Shown here: positions 22,134 through 34,044 of the stretch, one piece after another
Numbering within the stretch: position 1 is the stretch's first letter
How the letters are laid out: each line of letters begins with the position of its first letter
From: Tenrec ecaudatus
Lineage: Eukaryota; Chordata; Mammalia; Afrosoricida; Tenrecidae
Assembly: GCF_050624435.1 (NCBI RefSeq)
Contig: NC_134539.1
Span: 41,262,001 to 41,326,000, forward strand
Reading direction: 5' to 3'
DNA length: 64,000 nt
Notes under the pieces: model-generated
Databases searched by the model: none
What the model was told of the DNA's origin: nothing
What the model saw: the letters and a program-made list of their open reading frames with translations, nothing else
Made by a program: the position numbers and the translations under genes

Positions 22134-23530
22134 TGTGATGGAGTGAAATGTCTTAATATGATTCTTCTACTCAAGTCTCTGTAACTCCCACAGAAGGATT
22201 GAATAGGACTATACAAATAGAGTGTGTGTAACACTAATAGAGGATGTATAACACTAATTGAGAATGTGTACACAAACTGTGTAACACAATTTTCATTACC
22301 ACCTCTTGGCTAAAAGGATGAGCCATCTATGAAGTGCAGTGGAGTGGAGAAACTCCTGTATGACTTTGGAAGAGCACGTTCAAAATCTTTAAAGTGTCAG
22401 AAACCACCAAGACCAGATGCATCACAAGACTGTGGCATGGAAATTAAGAGGAGCAGTGCTGAGACTATGGGGTACCTCCTCCTTATCTATCATGTGATTG
22501 TAGTACTATGGCAAAGAGTAGTAGATGGGCTGATTTCCTGGCCCATGGAGACAAAGGCCAAGGGACCCCATGGCTGGGAGACTAAAAACTGGAAAGGGAC
22601 TTGACAATCATGAGAAATTGAGAACCAGAGGGAGACGTGGCTGCTGGCAGAAGGGACCATTGATTCTATCTTTACTTTTTGCTGATTCTGACTTGTGGTA
22701 ATCTATTAAGTTCCCTTATAAACCCCCTTAATTGTGAGTGTTGTCTATGAGTTCTATGTGGTCATTGCAATGAATTTCTGAACCTAGCAGAGATGTAGAG
22801 TGGGATGGGCTAACAGTTCATTACCTATGTCAGTGTGTTAGTCTGGGTAGACTAGAGAAACAACTCCATGGACACACATATGTGTATAAGAAAGTGATTT
22901 ATATACATGAGGAATTGAACATTGAGAAAGCCTCCCAACCCAGTCCAGTCCAAGTCCATAAGTCCAATACTAGCCTATATGTCTGATTCCAATCTATAAA
23001 GTCCTCTTCAGACTCACAAAACACATGCCAAGATGCCAAATGCAGGACGACCACAGGCCGGTGGGTAGAAAGTCTTTGGATCCAGTGACATTGTAAGCCT
23101 CTCAGGGCTGGCAGGGGTCTCTACGTGGCTTCTCCGGCGTCAGAGGTCTGGTTGCATCAGGGTAGGTCCATGTGGCTTCTCCAACTTAGGGCACTAGTGT
23201 AGTTCCATGTGTCTTGTCGGCTGCAATGTCTCCCAGGGAGTCAGCAGAGAGAGAGAAGTGTCTCTGGCCCCCAAGGAAGAAGTACCGGATTTCCCAGCAT
23301 TCTCAGGAGAAGACCATGCCCACACAGAGGCCTTGTCGGCTACGATCTGATTGACAAGCTAGACTCCACCCCTACACTCTTCATCCTCAAACTGACAAAT
23401 GATTATATATCTACCACAGTCAGATAGGTAATGGAGCATGGAGGCATATCTGACCCCTTCCCGGTGGCACTAGGGAAGCCAGAGGCAACAGATACCTCTA
23501 CTTCTACTGCTCTTTATTGCACATACACAG
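22134..23530. repeat. Family D repeat, copy 2, split by a solo LTR
   Basis: It is homologous to 17690-18760 (see that entry for shared words). It is interrupted at 22833 by an ERVL-like LTR and resumes at 23419 with 'gtcagataggtaatgga' and 'cggtggcactagggaagccag'. The flank-to-flank continuity with copy 1 shows the LTR came later. Confidence 0.6.
22834..23418 (-). repeat. ERVL-like solo LTR, perfect 5-bp TSD
   Basis: The 585-bp element reads TGTGTTAGTCTGGGTAGAC ... CTACCACA on the plus strand and is flanked by gtcag at 22829-22833 and 23419-23423. In sense it runs on the minus strand. TG...CA ends, 5-bp TSD and similarity to the ends of MLT2/ERVL LTRs support an endogenous retroviral LTR. 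No internal proviral genes are present. Confidence 0.8.
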
Positions 23531-25524
23531 AGCTATATCATTGTATTCTTCTCAGTAATAGCAGAGAACTACCAACTCACTAGCCCAATTTTCCATCCAG
23601 ACATGTGACTACAGAAAGGCAAAGGGAATTCTGCAACTAGTGTTGACATTTTCCTCCTGACCACGCATACGATGAATATCCGATTATCACACCCTATGCA
23701 AGATTCAAGTAGTACCGATAAATAAATAAATTAATAAGCACCAGCCAAAGCCAATGGTGATTAAAACATGATCTTGTCCCCAACAGTTGAGTGACCTAAT
23801 AGCCTTGATTTTTTTTACTTTAATAGTGAGAGTCATATAATAATAAGGCTATATAGGAAATAAGAAAAGTATGGATAGTCTTATTAGCAGGGGGCGGGGA
23901 AATCAATGTGGATTCAACTTTGAATCATGTACTATATGAGTAAAGGCACAATGATATAATTGATTAAATTTTCAAGTTCTTTCCTAAGTTTTAATTCACA
24001 AATTCTCTTTCACCAGTTCTTCCAGGCATAAATTTGACCTCATAAACATACAGTAACTTTGGATCAGACACTTTCTTTTTAGCAGTGAGTTGCATATGGA
24101 TACAGTGGGACTGTTGAAAATACTGTATCCTTGGGAATCATTTTAAAAATCTTATTAAAGCAATTAACTAAAATCATTTTAAAGTTACTTTCTCCTGAGG
24201 GATTGAGAAGCATAAACAGCCTTATAAAAGAGTCTGAAAGAATAGATGTAGAAAGCTTAAGATGATACTTATATTATTTAATAATAGTGTAAATCATTCC
24301 TGGAAAGACTTTATGCTTTTGAAAAGAGATTTTACTGAACATGAATTAAGCCTTAAATTGATTTACGAAACATTTAATGATTTCTATTGTGGCTATATTT
24401 TTGTGAAAAGACATGTAGCTTTCCATTCTATGTATTTCATTAAGAGTTTTCATTATTGCTGCCATAATACTAATTGGCTTTTTAGTATCTGACACCTTTC
24501 ATAGTAATTTGGGATTCCTATTTGAAAGGCACAGTTATAACTTTGTCCTTGGTGTTATTGTCCAGCCGAGGGACACAGCATAAAGCTTTCCTGACTTTCC
24601 TTCTGAAAGTCAGTTACAGGACTCAGAAGCCCATTTGCTACAAACTTAATAAAACTTACGCCCCTGAACCTCTTTCTTGAAGGGTCCCTTTCCTAGATAC
24701 TGGGAGGGAAGCTAGCTAGCATTGAGCTCACTTGGTGACATGTTTTGGGTGAAGTATTTAGAAGTTAACCACAACTGAGAATTCCCTTCCAAGCCCCACC
24801 ACCACCACTTGATAACCAGGAAATTTTCAAAATCTGGCAAAAAAGAAGTTGAATTAATGATGCGTTTAGTTTACCATTAGTGGTATAGATTTCAGTTGTT
24901 CACAGCCACGTCTGTTTAGAGTTATGGTATAAGTTGTCTTGTGTAAAATGGATTCCAGGAATGATTGTACTGCACACTGTCACAATCGGTCTGGTGTCCC
25001 AAAGATTCGGAGCCAGAATATATTGCAATAGGCATGTTCCCTATGATACCCACTAGCAGGGGTACAAGGAAAAGGTGCGAAATAGGGAAAGCCAGCAATA
25101 TGTTATCATTCACATGAAATTCTAAGCAATAAAGTGGATGCTCAACAAAGACGAATCAAACAGAAGTTCTCTTATCATGAATAAGCATGACAATTCAGCT
25201 TGTACAATTAAAAACAGTTTCCTTTTTTCATGTAAAATATGATAATTGACTAGAATTCCTTTGTAGCCCACAGATTGGTAGTAGTTGGACAAGTAAATAT
25301 AAGAATTTATACAGAAAAATGCATTAGAGATTTTTTCAAAATTTGACAATGCTAACAATGAGTATGAAGCTAAAATTCCCTAGTCAATAGAGAAAATTTG
25401 ATCGTGCTAGATGAAATGTTCTTCCTATAGAAAATAGTATTACAAAATCATTGAAGAGATCAAAGAGGATGAAGACAAAATATAAAGGGAAATATTATAG
25501 AGATATGGAGGTGTTAATTATAAA
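23531..25524. other. AT-rich unassigned sequence
   Basis: No recognisable repeat, exon or RNA gene was seen in this 2-kb stretch. Confidence 0.4.
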
Positions 25525-25538
25525 AGCTTATTTTCCAT

Positions 25539-25902
25539 GTAACTCAGGAGCAGGAGTGGGAGGAGAGATACCAGATGGGAAGGGAGAAAGGAGGAGAGGA
25601 GGGGAAGAATGGGCAACTGATCACAATGAGGGACACACAACCACACCTCCCCTCCAGGGCAAAGAACAATGGAAACCATGGGGGAAGGGAGACAGTGGTC
25701 AGTGTGAGATATGGAAATAAAAATAACTTATAATCTATCCAGGGGTTATTAGGGTGGAGGTAGAGGAGCTGATCCCAAGGGCTCAATAGAAAGTAACTGT
25801 CTAGAAAAGAATGAAGGCAACATATGCACAAATTGATGCTACAATTGATGTATGGATTGTAATAAGCATTGTAACAGCCGTAAATAAAATAATTTTAAAA
25901 AG
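25539..25902 (+). repeat. Family B retroposon, 14-bp TSD
   Basis: A perfect 14-bp repeat, agcttattttccat, lies at 25525-25538 and 25903-25916. The 364-bp insert is the 3' part of family B and ends 'gtaaataaaataattttaaaaag'. It is strongly 5'-truncated. Its G-rich part gives a chance open frame on each strand. Confidence 0.88.
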
Positions 25903-26039
25903 AGCTTATTTTCCATTGTGATGGTTTTATTAATCAACTTTAAAACCAGTATAATTTTTATTAAAATAATTATCAAATTCTTATATAGTGCATAATTAAT
26001 AACATATCAAATTATTTTTCATGACCTATAGTCTTTTTT

Positions 26040-26800
26040 TTTATTATTGATATGGTCACTGAAGTCAGGCATAGTAAGGGACCTGTGGACTTCTCCCCTG
26101 AGTTTCTCCTCTCCAATAACACAAGGCCCCATCTGCCGGGCAAACCTTCTCTGTGACCCTTTGGCTTATCCTAACCCAGCCCTGCACGCTCTCCTGGTCC
26201 TCTGTGACCCCCACCCCTAGAAAGCCCTGGCGGGAGGAGGGGATGGGAGAAGGTGAGGTGCCTTACCTATCACACCTCCTCCCCTAATCCTTGAGCAGCT
26301 CATTCTGGGCTGAGCACTGGGAAGCAGAGAGCAGGTCAGGCTCTGGGGGCTGACAGAAAAGCATCCCAGCCTGGAATTGAGAAGGGCCCTCTCATTGCCA
26401 GTGCCCTGGGCCTCAGTACTTGTAACAGTCATTTCTTCAGAGGTTCCACAGAGACTGAGTATATCTCTTACGCGCCTACGTGTGAAAACTCGGCAGTGAC
26501 ACAGGGAAGAAGAAAAAACACCTCAAAAGCCCCGGTCTGCACAGGTCTGTGGTTTTAGCAGAAAATCCAGTCGAATCTGTTGGTGTGCCCCCACGACCAC
26601 GCGAGCAGTGAGCGTTCAGCCGGTCCGCTTGCTCCCGGCTCGGACCTGTCATCATCCTGCCCTGTGCATGGCTGGGAAGTGCTGCAGGTATTTCAGTGCG
26701 GAGAAACGGATTCACACACTATACAGGGAGGATTGCATAGGATGAATGCCATGCCACTCCTAAAGGGAAGTCCCACTCAACTTAGAGTGTTTCCTTGAAG
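26040..26800. other. GC-richer unassigned block with several CpGs
   Basis: This stretch stands out from the AT-rich flanks, especially 26460-26660 where CpG dinucleotides cluster (acgcgcctacgtg, cacgaccacgcgagc). I see no repeat ends and no convincing exon. It could be an unrecognised LTR or a small regulatory region. Confidence 0.35.
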
Positions 26801-27199
26801 AGAACCCAAATTTGTCAAGTTTTGAAAAATTACTCTGTTTTTCATCTTCAAAGGAAAGATAAGGGTTTTTTATAGAATATACTTATATAATTGGAATATC
26901 CATAATTATTTTCTTTTTTGTTTAATTCTCTACATACAGGGGAACCGAAACTTTCTGTCTCAGAAATTACCAATCTGTCAAGTAGCTATTTAGAAACTGG
27001 AACAGCCTCCTGTATGTCCAATCCTAGTCCCCTTTCCAAACGGAGAGAGGTCTCCACACACTTGGACTTGACTAGATGGGCAGTTATTTAGATGTTTTGG
27101 TCTGCGCACGTTGGCTTGCCTTCCTTTGCTCTTGGAAGCACGGGTCACCAACTAGCTCTCTGTGCTTTAGGAAGCCTCTTCTCAGAGGCTTGAAGCCAG

Positions 27200-27715
27200 T
27201 GTGTTAGTCTGGGTACTCGAGAGAAACAAATCCACAATGTATGAGAGAGTGTTATAGAAAGGGTCAGTGTACATTAAGAAAGCACCCCAACCCAGTGCTG
27301 TCCATGCCTATAAGTCCAACACTATCCCATATGCCTGACACCAGTCTACAGAGTCCTCCGCCATCTCACAAAACACATGCAATGATGCCGACTGCAGGAG
27401 GAAACCAGATCAGTGAATGTGTAAGCATCTCAGCACTGGCAGGGGTCTCCACACGGCTGCTCCGGTACCCAGGGCTGCATTGGGGTAGGTCCATGTGGCT
27501 TCTCCTTGGGGATGTCTCCCAGGAAGTGAGCCTTGCCAGCTGAAGCAGGGAACTGGCTAAGGCAGCTACATCCTGGTCCGACCATCACAACCATCACAAA
27601 GCAAGAGACCCGAGAACTCAAAAGGTGAGGCTCACTGAGCCATTTATCTCTCTGCCCTTCATTAACCCCACTGTGTTTATCAGCAAGGTTGGCACAATGA
27701 ACCTTAACTATCTCA
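27200..27715 (-). repeat. ERVL-like solo LTR, subfamily 2
   Basis: The 516-bp element reads TGTGTTAGTCTGGGTACTC ... CTATCTCA, flanked by gccag (27195-27199) and gcaag (27716-27720), a TSD with one mismatch. In sense it starts TGAGATAGTTAAGGTTCATTG, close to the MLT2/ERVL start. It shares 'gaactggctaaggcagct' and 'atttatctctctgccctt' with the LTR at 55697. Confidence 0.8.
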
Positions 27716-27720
27716 GCAAG

Positions 27721-28880
27721 TGAAAAACAGACACTCCACCCTTTTCCAGTATGGTACTTGGACTGAGAAACAGTAAAAGGATCTATTTCATTGAATACGG
27801 GACCAAATTCCTGAAACTTTCCTTGTTATACATTTGTAAAAGTTGAATTACATAGTCAATTTTTAAGGTTTATCACATATATTATCATATAATCTCCAAA
27901 AATTTCTCTGATTTCCAGTGATGAAGTAGTAGACAACTATACCTGTCATATTCTAACAATCTGTATATATACATTTTTACCAGTTTATCAATGTGATATA
28001 AACCATATCCCTCATTTTTCATACTATGTATTTGTGTATATCTGAGGATGATACTCTCCTAATACACTTTATTTCATTACTCACTTCTGGTTTCTTCTGG
28101 GATAAATTTGAAGTTCATTTTATGTTCGCATAGTTCTTACATTAAACTTTTATTATACTGTTGTACTTTCATAAGAAATCTTTTAGTTGATTGTGTATAT
28201 CAACTCTGTTGTGTCTCATCTATGAGTTTGTGTGACTTCTAGAGAAATTGAGAAAATAGCTTCAGGGCAAAGAGACATATGCCCTTGTAACTTGAACTTC
28301 TGCTTTTTCTGGTGAATTATTTGTTTCTTTCCGTCCTTCTTCTGAGATGACACCCCAATTCAGATAGGCTTGTTCTCATACTTAAATGGTTTTTCTCACT
28401 TTATTTTATAATGGTGTACCTTTATGGCATTAGCTGTGATTTCTACAGATAAGAATAAAGGTTTTAGAGAATTATAAAGAAATTTTTGTTCAAGGTGCAT
28501 GTTAAATGAACCAATTACTCTTCAATTCTAAAATTGTCTTCACCTTATTTTCATAAGGACTTTAATTTCCATTGCTAAATTATTATTTAATCTCATAATA
28601 AGTATTATCTAGTTGCCTGTAATTTGAGTTTATCTTCTAAAAGTCGCAGCTTTCTTGTACAGATGTTGTTTTTTTGTTTATTTGTTTGTTTACTGTTTCC
28701 CTGCCACCCCTCAGGGACTGAAGGAGACATTAAGGAGTGGTAAGAAGTATTTGTTTTCAAAATACTCTAGCAAACCCTATCACCAGCCTCCTGATGAAAA
28801 CAAGCACACAAACAACCTACCTATGGGCTGATGTGTTTATAATTTGCATAACTGGGAGTAATAGTCTGTTTCCTGCATAA
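27721..28880. other. AT-rich unassigned sequence
   Basis: No repeat or gene was recognised. Base composition is that of an old LINE or a plain AT-rich desert. Confidence 0.4.
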
Positions 28881-28883
28881 CTA

Positions 28884-29162
28884 CAAACTTGCTGCCATAC
28901 AGTTGATGCCAACTCATATGTGTTTGGCTGTGATTCATATGGTCAGCAGTTCAAAACCAGCAGCGGTTCCTCAGGAGAAAGACTGGGCTTTCTACTTTTG
29001 TAAACAGTAAGTCTCTGAAACCCGCAGGGAATCACTATGAGTCACATTGACTCAATAACAGTCAGGACAGGGTAGAACCATCCCTGTGGATTTCTGAAAA
29101 TGTCTATTGGAGTGGCTCCTGGTTCAGCCCAATGCATAATCATTAAGCCACCAGGACTCCTC
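28884..29162 (-). repeat. AfroSINE (antisense) hosting a second AfroSINE
   Basis: Antisense SINE sequence at 28884-28918 ('cttgctgccatacagttgatgccaactcata') resumes at 29063 ('caggacagggtagaaccatccctgtgg') and ends 'aagccaccaggactcctct'. The break falls at the expected place within the SINE. Confidence 0.75.
28919..29062 (+). repeat. AfroSINE nested in an AfroSINE
   Basis: Sense sequence 'ggtcagcagttcaaaaccagcagcgg', 'aggagaaagactgggctttctacttttgtaaac' and 'cactatgagtcacattgactcaa' is complete except for part of the tRNA-like head. Confidence 0.75.
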
Positions 29163-29534
29163 TCTTAGACAAAGATCTAAGAGTTTTGTCTTTAGCTAAA
29201 GATATAGCGAAATCTTATCAGCCTCTAGCTCTATTCAGATTAATTTAAGCACTAAACTAGAGAAAAACCGTCTATCTTTTGGCTGTAAACCCCCCATTGA
29301 TCCTGCTGTTCCAGAGTCTAGCTTTCTTCTTAGGTAGCTGGTTTTCAGATGATAAATCTCGAACATTAATCTTCTCTTCTCAGTCCACCTCCATTCTGAA
29401 AGTGTTGTTACAGTTTTAGTCAACTCTTAACCGAAGCAATTTTAAACTAGAAGGGCCTCAAGGCAATTTGCTACCATCAGTCAGAGCTAATGGAGGACAG
29501 TTAGAACAGTCCCCATTGGAAGGCCTTGCTGAAA

Positions 29535-30365
29535 TTGTTGTTGTTAGGAGCAGGGAAGCTGATTCTGACTCATAATGACCCTACAGGCAACAGAAGGAAG
29601 CACCACTGTTCAGGCGCCTTCCTCCCAATTGTTACTGTGTTTGAATCCATTGCTGCGGCAACTTGGTCAATCCATCCTGTCAAGAGCCTTCTTTTAGACC
29701 GCCCTTCTTCTTCACCAAGCATGATGCCCTTCTCCAGGGACTGATCTCTCCTGATAACATCTAAGTATGTGAAACGAAGTCTTGCTACCCTTGCCTCTAA
29801 GGAGCATTCTGGTTGTACTTCTTTTGAGACAGATCTGTTTGAACTTGGGCAGTCCTTGGTATTTTAATAGTCTTCAGCAGCACCATAGTTAAAACGCACT
29901 GATTTTTCTTTCATCTTCCTTATTCCGTGTCCAATATTCACATGCAGAAGAGGCAATGGAAAATACCATGGTTGGGACAGGTGTCCCTTGCTTTTCAACA
30001 CTTTAAATCAATCTTTAGCACCAGATATTCCCAGTGCAATGAGTCTTTTGATCTCTTGATTGTTGCTTCTACGAGCACTGATAGTGAATTCAAGCAAGAT
30101 GAAATTCTTGACAACATCAATATTTTTCCATTTATCATGTTACCTATTGATCCAATGGTGAGGAGTTTTGTTATCTTTGCATTGGGCTGGGATCCTACTA
30201 AAAGTTGCAATCCTTGATGTTCACCAACAAGTGCTTCAGATCCTCCTCACTGCGAGCAAGCAAGATTGTGTTATTTGCCTATGGCAGACGGTTTGTAAAT
30301 CTCCCTACAATCCTGAGACCAAGTTCTCCTTCATATAATGGCTTCAGTCAATGTCTGGGAACACG
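29535..30365 (-). mobile_element. RTE LINE 3' fragment (antisense)
   Basis: It starts at its 3' end 'attgttgttgttaggagcaggg' and reads through 'ccaagcatgatgcccttctccagggactgatctctcctgataacatc', 'ttgatctcttgattgttgcttc' and 'atgttacctattgatccaatggtgagg' to the reverse transcriptase region, where it is truncated. Confidence 0.9.
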
Positions 30366-30724
30366 ATGATTCATTCATTCCAAAGAATAGGTGCCAGGGC
30401 GCCCAGTGAGAACCATTCTGCCTGCTCCTTTTTGTGAGAAATTAATGGTTCTTATTGTGGATCCACAGCACACAGCCAGGGAATTAGTGTTTTTCTGACT
30501 CACCAGTACAGAATAAAGAAGAAGTCTGGTCTAAAACTTATCTGGCCTCTGTACCCTAAATACACTATTTTAGTCTAGTTAGCTGAAAATCTTAATTTTG
30601 GATAATTTTGCTCATTATTTGGCCTATCATGGTAACACGGTCTGTATCATTGTTGTCGGTATAATTATTACTGCCCACTCCTACCCCAAGCATCAAATGC
30701 TATATTTAAGGAATTTTGGTGATG

Positions 30725-30862
30725 TTTCAGGTAAGTGCTGGATTAGTAACGCAAGGTTGGAGGTTCAAACCCACTAGAGGCTATCTGCTCCATTAAGGAT
30801 GTACAGCCTTTGAAGCTCTATATAAGGTCACTTTGAGTTAGAACAGATTTGATGGAAGTGAG
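30725..30862 (+). repeat. AfroSINE (sense)
   Basis: 'gtgctggattagtaacgcaaggttggaggttcaaaccca' is the tRNA-like head, including a B-box-like ggttcaaaccc. It is followed by 'aaggtcactttgagttagaacagattt' at the 3' end. Confidence 0.7.
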
Positions 30863-33270
30863 CAGAGGATTTATACTAACGCCCTTCCCCCTTAACCCCA
30901 CTAGTTTGCTGCTTTGTACCCTAGAAGAAAATCCTGAAAAAACTCAAATGCCAGGGGAAGGTCAGTTGTTCACAAAGGAAATGTGGGTAGAAAATTGGCG
31001 CATTATTAATTTTGAAAACTGTGATTCATTGATCTATGCTGCCCATTAGTGGGCATAAGGGTCATACAAAGTTTAAGAATGCTTACTTACCCACCTGAAC
31101 CAGGAAGTAAAGTTTAACCAGACCTATAGCATTGTCTCAGTCTTCTTTAATATCTGAGGACCTGGTTGTCTTAGAAAGAAGAGATGTTCCACTAAGTTTA
31201 CTTAGGTCAAGTCTGGAGGTGTTCAGTCCCAACAGCAGGTACTGAGTGGTGCCAAAGACCAGGGAGTGTCAGAAGATGCTGAACGGTCACCCAACTTTCC
31301 TTTGCTACATCCAGAATCATGAGTAAATCATTAAAAATAGGTTATTTTTTTAGGGACAGCCTAGCTGACAATCTCTATGGAAGTGAAGATTCTCCTATAT
31401 CCTCATTTCTGTAATTTGGGGTTAAGAATTCCCATTACCAGGCATGGGGCTTATTTTCCCTTTAGTGGCATCCCGTGTCCATTACCAACACACTTTCATT
31501 TCTTCACACTGCTGTGGAAGTTAGAAAAGACGTACTTAATAACTAGACTGAAGACAGTGCAGAATTATAAGAGAGGGTATCACATCACATGGAGGAGAGT
31601 GAAGGCAATCAATATGCCCACTAACAGCTATGTAAATATAGCAGTGCCCACTCCCAAAAACAGACTGGAGTCCAACTTCCCCAATAAGCCAAGACAGTAA
31701 AGGGTTAAAAAAGGAAAAGTGTGGCAATTTTATCTCAAATCACATCCCATCTTCCAAGAGGCCCAAGAGGAACGATCGATGCCTTGGATGTTTAATTATG
31801 ATTTAATCAGATTGTCTCTATTAAATAATGATTTATCATGACTGAAGAGGAATAAATATCATTAATGGTCAATGGATGTTAAGTTACAAAGGATACCATT
31901 GGCCAGATGACTTTAATATGCCAATTTGGGATCACACAAATCCCTGATGAATGTAGCTCAGAACTCCATTCATCAGAGAACCTTACAGGAAATTTATTTA
32001 TTTATCTTAGATATAGGCAATTCTTCATAAGTGATGCATAATTTGCCTCTGGTAAGACAATACCACTTTGGCACAAGCATGCACCCAATGGGCAGTGGAA
32101 ATAACACCAAATTGATTGGTCTTTTCGTTCTGAATTACAGCAACTTCTCAGTAAACACTTGTGGTTTGGGTAACATTTTAATTGGAACAATCTCCTCCTC
32201 GTGTCTGAAAATTAGATAACCTTACAGGAGAGACATATGGTAAATCAATCCCAAGTTTTGATCACCAGATGATTGTCTGACTTATACTGATAGGTCGAGA
32301 GGTACGGGAATAGACATTTGAATTATAATGGAATTTCTGAAGACAATATCCTGAATTGTATCCATGACAGAGAGGGAAAATTTGAGGTGCAATTTCTCCT
32401 TGAAAGCCCTTAAATCCTATGTTGCCTAATAAAGTTAAATATTCACCCACATATAAGCTTATCCCTAGAAAAGATATGGTTTTCCAGAACTTTCTAGTAC
32501 CATAAGATAGGGGTCTACAAACCCCATTGAAATAAGGTAAATATATGTGTAATAAATCTCATTTTGCTTATTATCATAGTTTATGTCTTGGCTATTGACA
32601 AGGCAGTATTTTGCCTGGAGCAAGACCTTCTAAGGAAATAAAGAGACAGAGTTCAACTAACTAGGCTATAAATTCAAAATTAATAGAAAAATGAATTATT
32701 CATCTATATTTATAGCCTATGTGTAAGTATCTAGCCTCTGCCATCATAGCTGTTTCTCTTATGTGAATTAATAATAGATAAGAACTCTGCTTCTATCAAA
32801 TTCCATGGCATTTTTCCTTAGGTAATTGTTTTTAACCCCAAAGAATAATACAAAAAGAATTAAAGAGATTGGTATATCTTATATCTCTAATGATACTGAG
32901 ATCCCTGGGGTTATAAGATCTCAAAATTCTTTATCTGAAATATCACTAGTCTGCAATGCTATTAAATTCTGTAAGGGGGATGACAATTAGTTTTGGTGCA
33001 GTGTCATTCTCCGGACTAGAATTGATCACTGAATATAGAATTCATAGAAATATACAATATATAGGAATATAAACTATCTGCATGTTATTACTAAAGATGA
33101 AAATAATGTTAGAGTTGTTATTTGTAATACTTGAGAGCTTTCTGCAGCTCAGCTCATAATGCTTTAAATCATAATGTTTTTATACAATATCTTCAAAACT
33201 CTGATTTTAGTTATTTGCATCTGCCTCTTAGTCAACCCAACAGAGAAGGTGTAATGGAAAGGATTGCATT
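30863..33270. other. Unique AT-rich sequence
   Basis: No repeat or exon was recognised. The part at 31760-31960, rich in TTTAAT, TAATTA and TGATTTA words, has a CNE-like look. Confidence 0.4.
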
Positions 33271-33543
33271 TTCTGCTGTTATTGTTAGAAGCTGCAGAGA
33301 CAGTTCCAAATCAGAAGGACCAACACCATAATCCAAAGGCATCAATTCTTCTCTGGTCTTAAACATTGCCTAGTTGTTACATACATATTAGGTGACTGAC
33401 AATACCATGTCTTGGATCAGGCATACCTTATTTTCAAAGTGACCGTTTTGGTAATTTAAAGAAGTCTTTTACAACAGCGTTGCCCAATGCAATATATCAC
33501 TTGATTTCTTGACTGCAACATTCATGAGCATTGATTGTGGACC

Positions 33544-34044
33544 TGTGTTAGTCTGAGTAGACTAGAGAAACAAATTTATAAATACTCATATGTATAGAAA
33601 AGAGCCTTATTTACCAGAGCAATTGGGTATTGCAAAACCATCCCAGCTCAGTCCAGATGAAGTCCTTAAGTCCAATATTAGCCAATTGTCCAATAAGAGT
33701 CTATAAATTCCTCTTCAGACTTATGCACTACATGCAATGGTGCTGAATGCAGGAAGATCACAGGCCAGTGGGTTGTCAATCTTGTGGATCCAGTGGCATT
33801 TTAAGCCTCTCAGCACCAGCAGGGGTCTCCATGTGACTCCTCCAGCTCAGGGCACTAGTGCAGCTCCATGTGTCTTGGCAGCTACAATATCTTCCAGGGA
33901 GTCAGTCTCTGTCCTTTCTCCAGCAAGCTATTTATCTCCTTAGCACCCCAAATGAGGTCATCAAGCAGCGACCTGACTGACAAGCTAAACTGCAGCCCTT
34001 CACTCAATCCTCTCAAATTGACAACAGATTATATAACTCCCAAA
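33544..34044 (-). repeat. ERVL-like solo LTR inside RTE
   Basis: It starts TGTGTTAGTCTGAGTAGAC and is flanked by ggacc (33539-33543) and ggatc (34045-34049). The RTE text 'attgattgtgg|atccaagcaaatgaaatcc' rejoins when it is removed. Its 3' CA is mutated to AA. Confidence 0.8.

Noticed and set aside
26217-26798. Possible exons in the GC-richer block
   Set aside because: Frames overlap on both strands, lack recognisable domains, and no matching splice pattern is convincing.
30738-30780. tRNA-like A/B-box sequence
   Set aside because: It is the tRNA-derived head of an AfroSINE with the RTE-like 3' end attached, not a tRNA gene; similar heads occur in other copies.
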